From contig NC_092875.1 in the NCBI RefSeq assembly GCF_028372415.1, positions 53,570,271 through 53,634,270 of the forward strand: a DNA stretch of 64,000 bases, read 5' to 3'. The position numbers were made by a program, and so were the translations under genes. Shown here piece by piece: positions 47,090 to 58,072 of the stretch (positions within the stretch are counted from its first letter, which is position 1; each line of letters opens with the position of its first letter). The stretch is from Notamacropus eugenii. Its lineage: Eukaryota > Chordata > Mammalia > Diprotodontia > Macropodidae. The notes below the pieces were generated by a model. It was not told where the DNA came from and did not search any database. It worked only from the letters and a program-made list of their open reading frames with translations.

Positions 47090-48770
47090 TGAAAGAAGAC
47101 TTTCATGTGGTAACTGTTGTGCTGAAGGGATCTTTTATGAGCTGAGAGATCACTGGGTTACTCCGTAGGTGGCTTGGGCTTCTGCTATGGTAATGCAGGC
47201 CAGAACATAACAGTGAAATGAATCAGGGCTCTCTTTGCTCCATCTAAGTCCCGAAAGCTTTACGGTCCATTCTTACCTCTACCTTCATGACGGATCTTCA
47301 TGGCACAGTAAGGAAGTGCCCACAAGAATACTACTCTCCTCCCTTAAGGGGATGAGAAGTGCACTCAAACTCTTACCTTCCCTTCCTGTCTAAGGTTCAG
47401 GGTGGGCAAGCAGCAAAGGCAGTGCCTCTATCCAATGTCCATTTTCTCCATTTTCCCATCTGAAAATGGTTTAATTCAAAGTCTCTTCATTCATTGGAAC
47501 TTAGGAATGTGATTCCTCTTGTCTGCTATGTTTTGGCACAAATGCAATCATGATGATAGCTCTTCATCTCATCCTGAAGTTCATCTAATTTCCTTTGTCT
47601 TCTTTTTTGATCTACTTCCCTTCATTCTATCTTATTTGCCTTTTCAGATTATCATGAATGCCACCCCAGCCAAGTCTTCAACTGTGTTTTGTTATCCAAA
47701 TCAACTTTGAGTCCTGTGTTCCCTTTCACTTTAGTCAACTCTGATGTCTTTAGAAAGGAGTTCTATACCCCTCCCACCCCACCCCCACCCCCAAAGGACT
47801 GCCTTGATACATAGCAAACTTCCCATCACTAAAAATCATTTTGAAAACCCAAGATGATAAGAATACTTCAGTAGAACGTTCGAAGCACTCTGAAGGCTTT
47901 TCTAGAACTGAGAATCTATGTAGGAAATGTCCCAGAGGGAGAAGTAAATGGACTCTAGCTCCTTATGCACCTTCACAATCCAGAAATATTGTTGTATTGC
48001 CCGGAATTCTTGGCCCTCTGTCCGAGACAGTACAGCAATTATTTAGCAAGGCATCCCCTTGGAATGCTTAGGGGAATTCACAGTGGAGCTCAGCTCTTGA
48101 AGAAAGATTCTGTAAAGGTGAACTCACGATGGTGTCCCTTGTATAGTGTCAGCAGCAGGGTGCTGTAGCCATTGTTCTTATTCAGACTCCTCCTGTGAGA
48201 ACCCAGGCAGGTAAGTCAACCTGAAGTGTCTGTCCACATTCATTGATTCAGCCTTTTGTCCAACACTTAGGAGGCAATCCCTCCATGTGGAAAATTGAAG
48301 TGATGACCTCATTAATATTGGGACACCCTACAGATTGCTTGGCCATAATGGTCTCTGTCAATTTTCAACATCTCCTCCTCCTCCTCTTTCCCTTTCTTCT
48401 TCTTCCTCTTCTTCTTGTTATCCTTCTTCTTCTTCATCTTTTAATTTTTCTTTTTCTTTGTGTTTTTGTTGTTCTTCTGTTTTTCATTTATGTTTTTGTA
48501 GCTAGCGGTACACCAACTGTTTCATCTATTCCAACTTTCAAGGAGCTCTCAGGGTGTGGAACATTCACAGGTACAAATTGGGCAACATTAGAGTCCTGGA
48601 AAATGTCCCCTGGGTTCCACAGGCAAGCTGAGGAGAGAATATGATTTTGAAAAGGAATCTTGATTTCAGCCTTATGTGCTCACCTTCCAAAGAGGGGGGC
48701 ACACCAATATCTGAGACTGGGTTTAAGGACTTGGGTGGTAGAGGGTAACCGTGCTATGTTACATATTTCT
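47090..48770 (+). repeat. Duplicated mucin-linker block, left copy
   Basis: The same order of sequence recurs at about 49,490-51,440. Shared parts include AAGCTTTA-GG(T/G)CC near 47,257/49,662, TCTACCTTCATG, a C-rich run before AAAGG, the GATGACCTCATTAATATTGG-type stretch (48,302/50,661), a pyrimidine tract and a linker exon with its donor. The offset is about 2.4 kb. Confidence 0.88.
48502..48570 (+). CDS. Mucin linker exon, 23 codons
   Basis: 69 bases between TTTTTGTAG and GTACAA, open in phase 1: ASGTPTVSSIPTFKELSG, then CGTFT. It is Ser/Thr/Pro-rich, like MUC16 linkers between SEA modules. It has a paralogue at 51,156. Confidence 0.62.
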
Positions 48771-49153
48771 AAGCCCTCACCTCATACCCACATACACACA
48801 AACACACACAAAAGGCAGACTTGACTTTTTGTCAGTTGATTTAGCACCAAATCAAAAAGTATTTCCATAGTTCTTTGAACTGATCCTGTGTCTCCCATGC
48901 AAAACCTAAAGAAATTGAAAGCCTGGGGCATTCTAGCCAGGAAGCACAGAGCCTGACATGTTTTGTCAGTAGCAGCCATTTCACTAAATTCTCTTTCTTC
49001 CTGTGGCCACTGAGCACCATCCTACCCTGCTTTGAGTCCTCTCCAAGGGGTTCTGTGACTCATCCAGCTAATCACTTTGCCCCCACATCCACTAGAAAAT
49101 TGTCCACACTTTGACTTTATCAGTGCTTTCTATTCTCCATGATTTCTCCTCAG

Positions 49154-49219
49154 GACCTGTGAGAACCTGTCACCCCCGAGGCACCTCATCAACTGCAGCA
49201 ACATTCTCTAGCACCTCAG
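49154..49219 (+). CDS. Mucin linker exon, 22 codons
   Basis: 66 bases between TCTCCTCAG and GTAAAA, open in phase 1: GPVRTCHPRGTSSTAATFSS, then TS. Ser/Thr-rich and in the 1-1 phase expected. It lies between the two duplicated blocks. Confidence 0.65.
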
Positions 49220-50734
49220 GTAAAAGGGTACCCCTATTATGCATTTCCACGAGTGTTTTATTGTGCTTAACTAGAAGATGAGAAGAACAATGGGAGAGTT
49301 CTCAGGAAGGAAGGTTTGGGAATTGCTAGAGAATCCTCTGTGTGGATGTCAGTGTGGCCATGATGTATGAGTTTCCTTCCAGGAAGAAAGAGGCCAACAG
49401 AAGAATAGGGTGTGAGAAGGGTCTCTTTGGTTGATGTACCCAGGGATCAGGTATGGGCCGTCAGTTTTCCTCAAATGTGAATCACAGTGAATACAAAAGC
49501 CTTTTCTGTAGTCACTGTTGTGCTTAAGCGTTCTTTCCTGCTCTTAGTGATTAGTGGAATAGTCAGTATGTGGCTTGGCCTTCTGCTATGATTCTTGAGG
49601 TCAGGACGTAGGAAAAACAACTGAAATAGGATTCTCATTGCTCCATCTCAATCCCCAAAGCTTTAAGGGCCCTTCTTGCCTCTACCTTCATGGAGAACTT
49701 CATGGAAGAGGAAGGAAGTAGCTAGAAGAATGCTACATTACTCCCTGAAGGAAATGAGAAGAGAACTCACAAGTTCACTTCATGACTAAGGTTCAGGATG
49801 AGCAAATAGCAAAGCCAGTACCTCCACCCAGTGTCCATTTCCTCCATTTGGCAATCTGAAAATGGTTTCATTCCGGTTGCTACATTCATAGGTCGTTTGG
49901 AGAGTGAATCCTCTTGTCTGTCATGCTTTGGCACAAATGCTATCATGTTGATAGCTCTTGATATCGTCCTAGAGTCTATCCAGTTTCCTTTTTCTTCTTT
50001 TTTGATCAGCTTCCTTTCATTCTGGTATTTGGCTTTACAGGTTAAAATGAATCCCATCAAATGCACATCATAGCAGGTAAGTGTTTTGATATTGAAATGA
50101 CATTTGAACTGATGTTCCTTTCACTTTAGTCAACTCTGGTGTCGTTAGAAAAAAACTTCTTTCCTTCACCCACCCCCCCACCCCCAAAGGAATGCTTTGA
50201 GACTTAGCAAATTTTCCATCACTGCAAATCATCCTAAAGACACAACATGTTAAGAAGGCTTTAGTAAAGGGCTTGATGCACTCTGAGGGCTTTTCTAGTA
50301 CTGAGAATCTCTGAAGAAAATATCCCAGATGGAAAAAAAAAAATGGACTCTTGTGCACCCTCATTATCCAGAAACATTGTTTTCTTCCCTGGAATGCAGG
50401 TCCCTGGAATTGTCGTAGGGTGCATGGGGATAACTTAGCAAGACATCCCCTTCACAAGTGACCTCAGTTCTTTAAGAGAGTTTTTCTAAAAGAGAACTCA
50501 TGATGGTGTGCCAGCTGGATACTTTAGCCATTGTTCTTATCAAAGACTGTTCCTGTGAGAATCCAGTCCGCTAAGTCCACCCAAAGTGTCTGCCCACATT
50601 CATGCTTTCAGTCATTTGTCCAACACTTATTAGACAATTCCTACATGTGGAACACTGAACTAATGACCTCATTAATATTGGGAGGACCTGACAGAGTGCT
50701 AGGCCAGAACAATCTCTGTCACTTCTCAATGTCT

Positions 50735-51145
50735 TCTCTTCCCCTGCCTCTTCTTCTTCTTTTTCTTCTCCTCCCCCTCCTCCTCCTCCTCCTCCTCCTC
50801 CTCCTCCTTCTGCTCCTTCTCCTTTTTCTTCTATTTCTTCTTCTCCTTCTCCTCTTCCTTCCTCTTTTTCATCTTCTTCCTCATCTTCTCCTTCATCGTC
50901 TTCTTCTTCTCCTACTTGTTTTTCCTTTACCTCTCCCTTGTCTTCTTCCTCTTCTTTGGCTTTTAATTCTTCTTTTTCTTCTTCCTCTCTCCTTTCTTCT
51001 TTTCCTCTTTTCTTCTGCTCCTCCTCCTCCTTCATTTTCTTCAACTTGCTCCTCCTCTACTACTCCATTTTCTTCTTCTTCTTCTTCTTCTTCTTCTTCT
51101 TCTTCTTCTTCTTCTTCATTTTTTGTTCTTCCTTTCCTTCTCTAT
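50735..51145. repeat. TCT/TCC pyrimidine tract next to a linker exon
   Basis: About 410 bases almost wholly C and T on the + strand, including a CTC run near 50,770-50,810 and an uninterrupted TTC/CTT run near 51,070-51,115. It ends only 11 bases before the 51,156 exon. Frames over it in both strands (poly-Leu/Ser and poly-Glu) are artefacts. Confidence 0.95.
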
Positions 51146-51155
51146 ATTTTTACAG

Positions 51156-51223
51156 CTGTTGGTATACCCATTGTGTCATCTCTTCAAGTTTCAAGGAATC
51201 CACAGGGCCTGGAGCCTCCACAG
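51156..51223 (+). pseudogene. Linker exon, paralogue of 48,502, one base short
   Basis: 68 bases between TTTTTACAG and GTACCA. It begins AVGIPIVSSLQVSRNPQG in phase 1 but ends in a different phase from its 69-base paralogue, owing to a one-base loss in the middle (around 51,182-51,186). Inclusion would shift the mucin frame, so it is probably dead or skipped. Confidence 0.55.
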
Positions 51224-52144
51224 GTACCAATTAGGCAACATTCGTACCCTGGGGAACATACCCTGGGTCTAATTTGCATGCTGGGGAGAGAATGTGATTC
51301 TGAAAAGGCAAACTCCTTCAATCCTTAAAAATTCTCTCATTCTAATACTTCCCTTCCAATCAGGGAGCAAAGCAGTTTCTGAGACTTGGTGAAACATCTT
51401 GGGTGAGCAACACTGACCTCAGTATGCTGAATGTTTCAAAGCCCTTCCTCCCCGCCCCCCCCAAATCTCAAAGTCGAACATGAATTTCTGGTGGTTGATT
51501 TATCAAAGTGTCCAGATGACTTTTTTCTGGGAGATAGTTGAGAGGATTTCCCTAGGCTCGATTCCCTGTGTAAGCCCCTTCCATTGTTAACATGCTGTGA
51601 GGAAGAGATCCCAGACTCCTGGGTCCTCTGATGCCTTCCCAGTATTGGTGTGATGGTGATGGGTTTCTCATTTCCTCCATCATAAGGCTAAAATGGTATG
51701 AGGAAGAAACCCCCGTACCTCTGCATCTTTTGATGCCTTCCCAATAGTATATGCATGGGCATTGCTTTCCTTATTCCCCTGTCAGAGCTTGGGTGGTGAA
51801 TACTTTTCAAACTTAACCCCAGAGAGGTCATGGGTAGGTGTCAGGTCAACTTTAGCTCAGTGGCAAACAGCAGTATGTATGTGGTGGAAAAACCACCTCA
51901 TTAGATATCTAGTAGTCCTGAATTCCATGTCCCTTATGAATGAAGTCCCTGAGATTATACGTCAGTTGATGATCTTCAGCTGTTAGACACACACAGACAT
52001 ATATTCCGTTTGTTCAGTCCTCCATTAAACAATCATTCACTTAGCATCATCTATTTGTGGCAAAGTGTGCCTTTGCCTAAAAGACCTATTTCACTCTGTA
52101 ACCATGGTCTTAGTGTCCATACCTAATGACTTTCCTTCTTACAG

Positions 52145-52213
52145 CTCCTACATTAACGAGCATACTACCACATGCAATCCCTTTGGGACCTATAAGATCT
52201 GGACACTGGACAG
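52145..52213 (+). CDS. Mucin linker exon before last SEA exon, 23 codons
   Basis: 69 bases between TTCTTACAG and GTAAGA, open in phase 1: APTLTSILPHAIPLGPIRSG, then HWT. In MUC16 the linker just before a SEA module is of this kind, and a SEA first exon follows 426 bases later. Confidence 0.62.
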
Positions 52214-52639
52214 GTAAGAAAAGAGGGAAGCATCAATCCCCTGGAGAGGAATGACTTAGTCCCATGCTTCTGACAAGGAAGAATTTGCTGTCTAAAATGG
52301 AGATCAGCTCTAGGTCTTTCCAAACCTCCATCATTCCTCTGCAAAATTCAGGCAGGGCTTGGTTTATTACACTGGGTGCCTTATCATGAAGGCTGGAACA
52401 GATGTAACTGGCAAACTGTTGACCTTAAACCTTACCAGAATAATCATGTGGAAACATGCTGTCTTGTCTCTTACTGAAAACGCAAGGAAAATGAAAGCCC
52501 GTGGTACTCTGTGGATAAGGCCCTGGGCAGACAAATTTTGGCACTGAAAGCCAGGGATATAAGTATCCTGGTCCCCTCTCGTGGTCCCTGAACCTTGCAA
52601 AGTCCAGACATGGTCATTTTTCTCCCTCTATTCTTGCAG

Positions 52640-52758
52640 CTAGTGACCAGAGACTGCAACATTTTACAGTCAACTTCACCATCACTAATTGACCCTACAC
52701 CCTTGGACACCCAGGCTCTACCAAAATGAACAAAGAAGAAGGGGCCCTTTAGCATCTG
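52640..52758 (+). pseudogene. SEA-domain first exon with in-frame stops
   Basis: 119 bases between TTCTTGCAG and GTGAGA, phase 1 in and phase 0 out. It reads ASDQRLQHFTVNFTITN, TGA (52,690-52,692), PYTLGHPGSTKMNKEEGAL, TAG (52,750-52,752), HL. The NFTITN start and the HPGS turn are a closer match to human MUC16 SEA modules (NFTITNLQY...HPGSRKFN) than the four array copies are. Two stops mark it as dead. No matching second SEA exon is seen before the segmental duplication at 55,540. Confidence 0.78.
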
Positions 52759-53399
52759 GTGAGATTTTTGCACTTCCCACTCTCTACCTACATTCTGTAG
52801 CCATTCTTTGTTTATCTGAGCATTCTCTAATCACTTTCCTTTGTCAGCTGAGCCCCTTGTTCACAAATAGCAAGCTATGTCAGAAACTTTCGTGAAAAAC
52901 AGGAAGCAAGAGAAAGGATGATAGGAATACTGTTTGCAGTGGATGTGACAAGTATGAAGAAGGAGAGAGAGACAGCATAGAACCTCCCCTGCTTTTGGAA
53001 GCAGATCTCCTGTGGAATCTCCAGAAATCTTTGCTTTGCCCAGTGTTTTTTCACATTTCTGTTAGCTATTTAAAATTATAGAGAGCCTTCTTCACTAAAT
53101 ATTGAAAAGGCATAATGCTGGAAGGGGGAGGTACCAACCCAGTGGATGACAAAGTCAGCATAGGCTGCATGAAGATGAAATTTAATGGAAACAAATGAAA
53201 AATCATGCATTCAGGTTTGTTTTTTTTTTTTTATCTATGTGAGGAAAGTAAGAGAGATCTGTAAAGTGCTTGGAATTTCATTTGGATTGCAAATTTCACA
53301 TGCAAGAACAATGGGAATGTTAAAAAAAAAAGAAATATGTTTTAGACTGAAAGAAGAGAAACTTCCTTCCAAAGATTCAAGAGTTGATAAATGAATGCT

Positions 53400-53870
53400 G
53401 AGTTTTGCGCTGCTTAGACAACTATGGGAGTACTATGTTCTGTGCTAGCTACCACATATGAGGAAGCTGGGTTAGAGGAACATCTAGAGGAAGGTGACTA
53501 GAGGTGATGAGCATGGAGTTCACATCATATCATGATTGGTTGAGGAACTAGTCATTTTGACCCTAGATAAGAGAAACCTGGTTGGGGAGAAGACAGGAAA
53601 ACCTCACTGAAAATAGGATTCGATTTGTTCTGCCTAACCCCCTCAGGTGGGTTAAGGAGCAATTGGTGGATCTAAGGAACAACTTTGTGGCAATTAGAAA
53701 CAAAGTGGTTGCCTTGTGTGATTGGGGGTTCACTCCCTCTCACCAGAGATCTTCAAGCAAAGGATGTTAGCAACGTTGGAAAGAGGAATCTTCTTCATAT
53801 TGAATTTTGTCTAGCTGACCTCTGAGGTCCTTTCCAGCCATGATATACTGTAATCTTTGCTTGATATGGG
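53400..53870 (+). mobile_element. L3/CR1-type LINE 3' fragment
   Basis: Phrases such as GGTGATGAGCATGGAGTTCA, CAACTTTGTGGCAATTAGAA, CACCAGAGATCTTCAAGCAA and TAGCTGACCTCTGAGGTCCT follow the 3' region of ancient CR1/L3 LINEs in order. Confidence 0.65.
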
Positions 53871-53984
53871 CATTAGTCAGAGGTTTCATGTACACAGATA
53901 TTGTCCCCACTAATGAAGAACTAGGTTCAAGCTGTGTCCTAGCCCAGTCCCTTCCACTGCCGTAGACCAGTGATGCAGAGGTTC

Positions 53985-54115
53985 TTTCACATATCACTTG
54001 TTGGACCTTAGACAATCACTGAAATTTCCAGGCCTCAGTTTCCTTATCTGTACAGTTAGCGGGTTGGATCTGATGGCCTTTGAGGTGATGAATAGTCCTT
54101 TCTGCAGCCTCCAGG
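53985..54115 (+). repeat. MIR-core SINE fragment
   Basis: GGCCTCAGTTTCCTTATCTG followed by GGTTGGATCTGATGGCCTTT is the usual core and tail of this SINE group. Confidence 0.65.
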
Positions 54116-54774
54116 ATTGGAACCATCTTCCCATCTCCTTTCACTCCCTGCATCCTCTGACAACAACAGCAGAGTTAAGGCAAAGAACCTAGAGACCTCC
54201 TGGCACAAGGAAGTCTTAGGGACCAGACAGGACATACAGGAGATCTTGGCTGTGACTTGTTTATGAAATGTTTCACTCAGATTGTCCTGAGATCCCCACT
54301 CACTATCCAGCCCCTTCCCAACTTGAAAGGCCTTCACTCTGTCTCTACAACTTCTTGTTTTCTTCCTCTTAAACTTCTCCCTCCTTTCATGGTGCATGAC
54401 TCCAAAATGCCCTACCTACTCCCCTACGCTACAACACCCCAGGGTGTTCACCCTCATTCAGACTTTGTTTCCCATCTCATCTCCCTCTCCCTCTCTATCC
54501 CTTCCACTCTCCATGTCACTGCTTTGTAACGCCTCTTGTCAGGGCTCGATTTTGCTTTTCTAATCCATTCCAGAAAGTATTGTGAACTCAAGAATTTGTA
54601 AGGATTAATTGTTTAATGTGACACAGTCTTCTAAAAAATACCTCAGACACCCACAGATAACACTTATCTTTTGCCCCTCAACTTCTCAATTTAATGCCTT
54701 CAGATTTTGATTAGAGGATCAAGGTTTGATTCACAGTTCCACTGCAGGAGGAGAGACACAGAGAGAGAAAGGCA

Positions 54775-54808
<34 letters not shown>
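54775..54808. repeat. (CA)n microsatellite with GA-rich flank
   Basis: About 17 CA units, then GAGA-rich sequence to about 54,910. Confidence 0.95.
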
Positions 54809-54811
<3 letters not shown>

Positions 54812-54904
54812 ACACAGAGAGGGAGACAAAAAGAGACAGACAGGGAGAAGGAGAGAGGGGCTAGCGAGATGGGGGGTAGAAAAAGACACTGAGAGGCAGA
54901 CACA

Positions 54905-55090
54905 TAGAGAACTGTAGAGCTGGAAGAGACCCAGAAAGCTCACAGTCCATCTAGTCTGGCCTCTTCCTTTTACCAAGAAGAAAAATGAGATTGATCAAGG
55001 TATTATTGAGTGTTAGAGGCAGAACTTGAACCCAAGTCATCTCAGACCCAGAGACAGTGGTTGGTCTCTCTTCTATGCCATCATGACACT
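54905..55090 (+). repeat. Ancient mammalian interspersed repeat fragment
   Basis: It has GTAGAGCTGGAAGAGACCCA, then AGGCAGAACTTGAACCCAAG and CTTCTATGCCATCATGACAC, similar in style to those at 4,450 and 11,160. Family uncertain. Confidence 0.55.
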
Positions 55091-56810
55091 AGATAAGCAC
55101 TTGGGTCCCTTTCAAGTCTCAATGTTTGCTCCTAAAATCCTACAAGATTCTCACCATCCAAAGTTCAGAGTAAACATTCAGGGGTGAGAAAACTTTGCTT
55201 GTGTCAATTTTTAGATTACATCCCTTCAGAACTGTATTCTGGGTCATTCTTGGTGCCTGTCCTGACTGTGATCACTTCTTCTAAGGTGATTTCCAACTGC
55301 TCTGTCCTTGAGCCAGTCCCGGAGAAAAGAAAGTGCAGCCAGGACAGCTGACACCACCTCAGGCCTTATGAAGAAGAAAAGAGTGTCCCAGACCAGGGAG
55401 ATGGAGGCACTGGGCCCTCTGTCCCAAGTGGACTCCATCAGAAAGGTTGGGTCCAGTTTTGGACACCACATTTCAGGAGGGCCAGAGGAGATTGTGTCAG
55501 AAGGGGAAGGGAACTCTGAACCTTGTTCTATGGTGATCAGTTGGAACATTTCAATTGGTGATTTTCCTCATTGAGTTACAGGCACAATCGCAGACAGAGG
55601 CAGGAAGATAGTTTGCCAGGAATGTTGTTGAGGGGTTTAGGTCTAGGTGGCCACTGAGTTCTCTCACAGTGCTTAGATTCAATGAGTCTGCATCTTCCAG
55701 GGACTGGAGAAAAATGTTCCAGTGCTAGAATGCCATCAAAGGGCAAAGCAAACAGATCTGAGCTATGGACTTCAAGTGGGGCAAAGAAGGGTGAATGGGG
55801 GGAGGGGAGTTGTAGAGGAGATAGATTTCCACTTAATATGAGGACATCCTTAAAATCAGAAGCCCTGTGGTTGAGCAGGAGAAAGAAAAATCAACCTGCC
55901 AAGGACACTATAGAAGGGTTCTCTCCCTGCCAGAGAGATTACATTAGGTGAACATATCTCCACAGTGCCAAGCACAATACCTTGGCCATAGATGGAGTTC
56001 AGTAAATGCTACTTGATTGAACAATTAATCACTGAAGTTCTGTGAAGTCCTCTCACTTTACCTCAGTAGGCTACAGGAAATATATCCACCTCAACTCATC
56101 CCAGGATCCGTAACTTGGAAGACCAAGGCCACATTGGGAAGGGCAACTGGGTCCCTTGACCCAATGTCCTTCAATCTTGGTCCATAGCATGGGCTCAGTA
56201 TTGGTCCCCAGCAACTGCAGTTTCTCCTCCAACTTGGATCCCAAAACCACTGCACAAGTGTTTCTGGATAGGTCTTGGAATGCTGCAGCGCATTGGCTCA
56301 GGGATTTCTACAGGCTGTATTACCTCCACATGACAAATAAGGAGGATACAAAGGTCTCAGTCGTTGAGAAGATTTTGTGGAAGTAGCAGATGCTGCAGAG
56401 GGACTGAGAGATGTTCTCATATCTTGAGGTGAGCAGAAGCAGAAGGGAGGCACTTGACAAACTTGTACCCCAGAAAGTAGAGGTGATATTAAGACTTATG
56501 GGATTGAAACAGTGTTTGGCTATAAAGTTCCTTAGAATATAAGGCATAATATGTTTAAGTCACAGAGTTTCTTAGAACCTAGAAAGCTAAAGCTGGGAGA
56601 GTCTTTAGAAAGGATATTATCAGAGGTTTGGGGGGGGGGGGGTGAGGCCTTAGAATCCAGGGTGTCAGAGCTAGGAGGGTCCTTAGAACCCAGGATGTCA
56701 GGGACTTACTGACTAGAAGTGTTTGTTTAGCCCAATGAGGATTCTGGGAGGCTGCTATGGAGCCCCCTGGCTTTAAACACCCAGATGTTGGTTTTTCCCT
56801 CTCTGGGTCT

Positions 56811-57856
56811 GCATGTTTTCTGCAACTGGCTGCTCAAAATGTTGAGATCAAATTAGTAAGTGATTCAACAGGGCATTTAAAATTTTGGAAGACAGAAAAG
56901 TAAAGAGTGCCAAGGTAATATACATTGACACAAATGCTTATAAGAAAGGTCAGTTCCAATCATCCTTCTGGAGCGTTGATGAACAGCACATGTACACTGG
57001 TAGTGCCAGCTTGGACTTCAGGTCACTAGGGCAGATGAAAGAACTTGGTATCATCTTTTACAACTGCAACTATCTGGTCTTAGATTTCCAAACGACATTT
57101 GTCCTGTATAGCTCATTAAAATACAAGAGCAGAGCACCTTCAACTTGGTCAGAGAAGTTGTATGGAGTGTATGACAAGCAAAAAAGCATGGCAACTTCAG
57201 CTGAGTGAAACAAAGTCTCAGGCATTTGTGTCAAATTCTCCTAAATAGTCTTTTGCTCTAAAAATAGGAGCTTCCACATAGATGCCATCTATAGTGTCAC
57301 TGAGGATGTGAAGGACTTGGATTCATTGCTGTAAGGTATTATCTCCCTGGACTAGCACAAGCACCAGAAGAGCTTACTGGCCAGATTTGGATGGGGAAAA
57401 CAAGAGAAGCATTCGTTTTAGGAAGAGTTAAAGGTCGACTCCTAAGTTTCTGGAAAGAAAGAGACCCCCTCATTGAACTTTATTTCATATCTAAAAGTAT
57501 TTGCACTGAAATTGCTAACTACGGTTTGAAAGCTAACTTCTTGAATTTAGAAAGAGACAGTGCCTGCTCCTCAAAAGAACAATTCCTTTCCCAAGTGCAA
57601 CAGAAATAAATGTAAGGTGGAGCAGGGAAAAAAATTGGGAATTTTGATTGGATAGGACATGATGTTACCTAGAATGCTGGCACAGGCCTTGTTTTCAACC
57701 AGGCAGAGGTGGAAAACAGCACAAGCATCATCAGGCAACTGAAAGGGGTATTTGAAAGGGACTGGTATTCACTCTATGCCAAAAACTTAGAACCAACTAA
57801 ACAGTGACAAACTGAACAAATTGGTAACAAACAAGACTGCTACAGCCTACAAGTGA
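56811..57856 (+). pseudogene. PLD5: PLD5-like pseudogene, copy B
   Basis: Same intronless PLD5 C-terminal segment as copy A. Here the frame 56,885-57,208 stays open through GQFQSSFWSVDEQHMYTGSA, the ELGIIFYNCNYLVLDFQTTF segment and the YKSRAPSTWSEKLYGVYDKQ segment, where copy A has two stops. Both copies lose frame at the same place (the ATSAE-TGA point, 57,206-57,208 here and about 1,675 in A), so that damage predates the duplication. Further frames cover 57,391-57,609, and the end reads NKTATAYK before TGA at 57,854. No function is expected. Confidence 0.88.
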
Positions 57857-58035
57857 GAATGAGCCCCTGAGTACACAACATGAATGAAGAACCTAAGTGG
57901 ATGGAAAGGTCAGCATTGACTATCTACTAATAAGAAAGTAGGGGAAATAGGAAAGCAAAAAAAAAAGTACTTTTTAAGGAAAGTCATGCATCAAAAATTT
58001 TCTCTGAACTGCATCCAGTACTATCTCTTAAACTA

Positions 58036-58072
58036 TATATATATGTGTGTGTATATGTATATATATATATAA
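58036..58072. repeat. TA/TG microsatellite
   Basis: Alternating TATA and TGTG run in the 3' flank of the pseudogene. Copy A has only a short version near 2,546. Confidence 0.85.

Larger units (their letters stand above)
49490..51440 (+). repeat. Duplicated mucin-linker block, right copy
   Basis: See the left copy at 47,090-48,770. The pyrimidine tract here has expanded to about 400 bases, against about 130 in the left copy. Confidence 0.88.
23239..52758 (+). pseudogene. MUC16-like membrane mucin locus (partial, decayed)
   Basis: On the + strand, exon-like units follow the MUC16 plan. A huge Pro/Thr/Ser-rich region is followed by SEA-domain exon pairs separated by short Ser/Thr/Pro linker exons, with the phase pattern 1-1 (linkers), 1-0 (SEA exon one) and phase-1 end (SEA exon two). 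MUC16 is a heavily O-glycosylated epithelial surface mucin. The transmembrane and cytoplasmic end is not in the window. In-frame stops occur in the PTS region (24,246 and 24,552), one linker (42,629) and the last SEA exon (52,690 and 52,750), and there is a frame change in SEA exon two. Two HAL1 insertions and a solo LTR lie inside. I infer a pseudogene or a decaying paralogue; an unusual live gene that skips the damaged exons cannot be excluded. The order of parts is strong evidence for the family, less so for strict MUC16 orthology. Confidence 0.75.

Noticed and set aside
50041-50076. Exon-like 36-base piece between TTTACAG and GTAAGT, and its counterpart near 47,649
   Set aside because: In the shared phase the right copy has an immediate stop, and the left copy lacks a clear donor. 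Splice-like ends alone are not enough.
50531-51328. 265-residue + strand open frame and the 157-residue - strand frame over the same region
   Set aside because: Both are products of the TCT/TCC tract (poly-Leu/Ser and poly-Glu). The only supported coding piece here is the short linker exon at its end.
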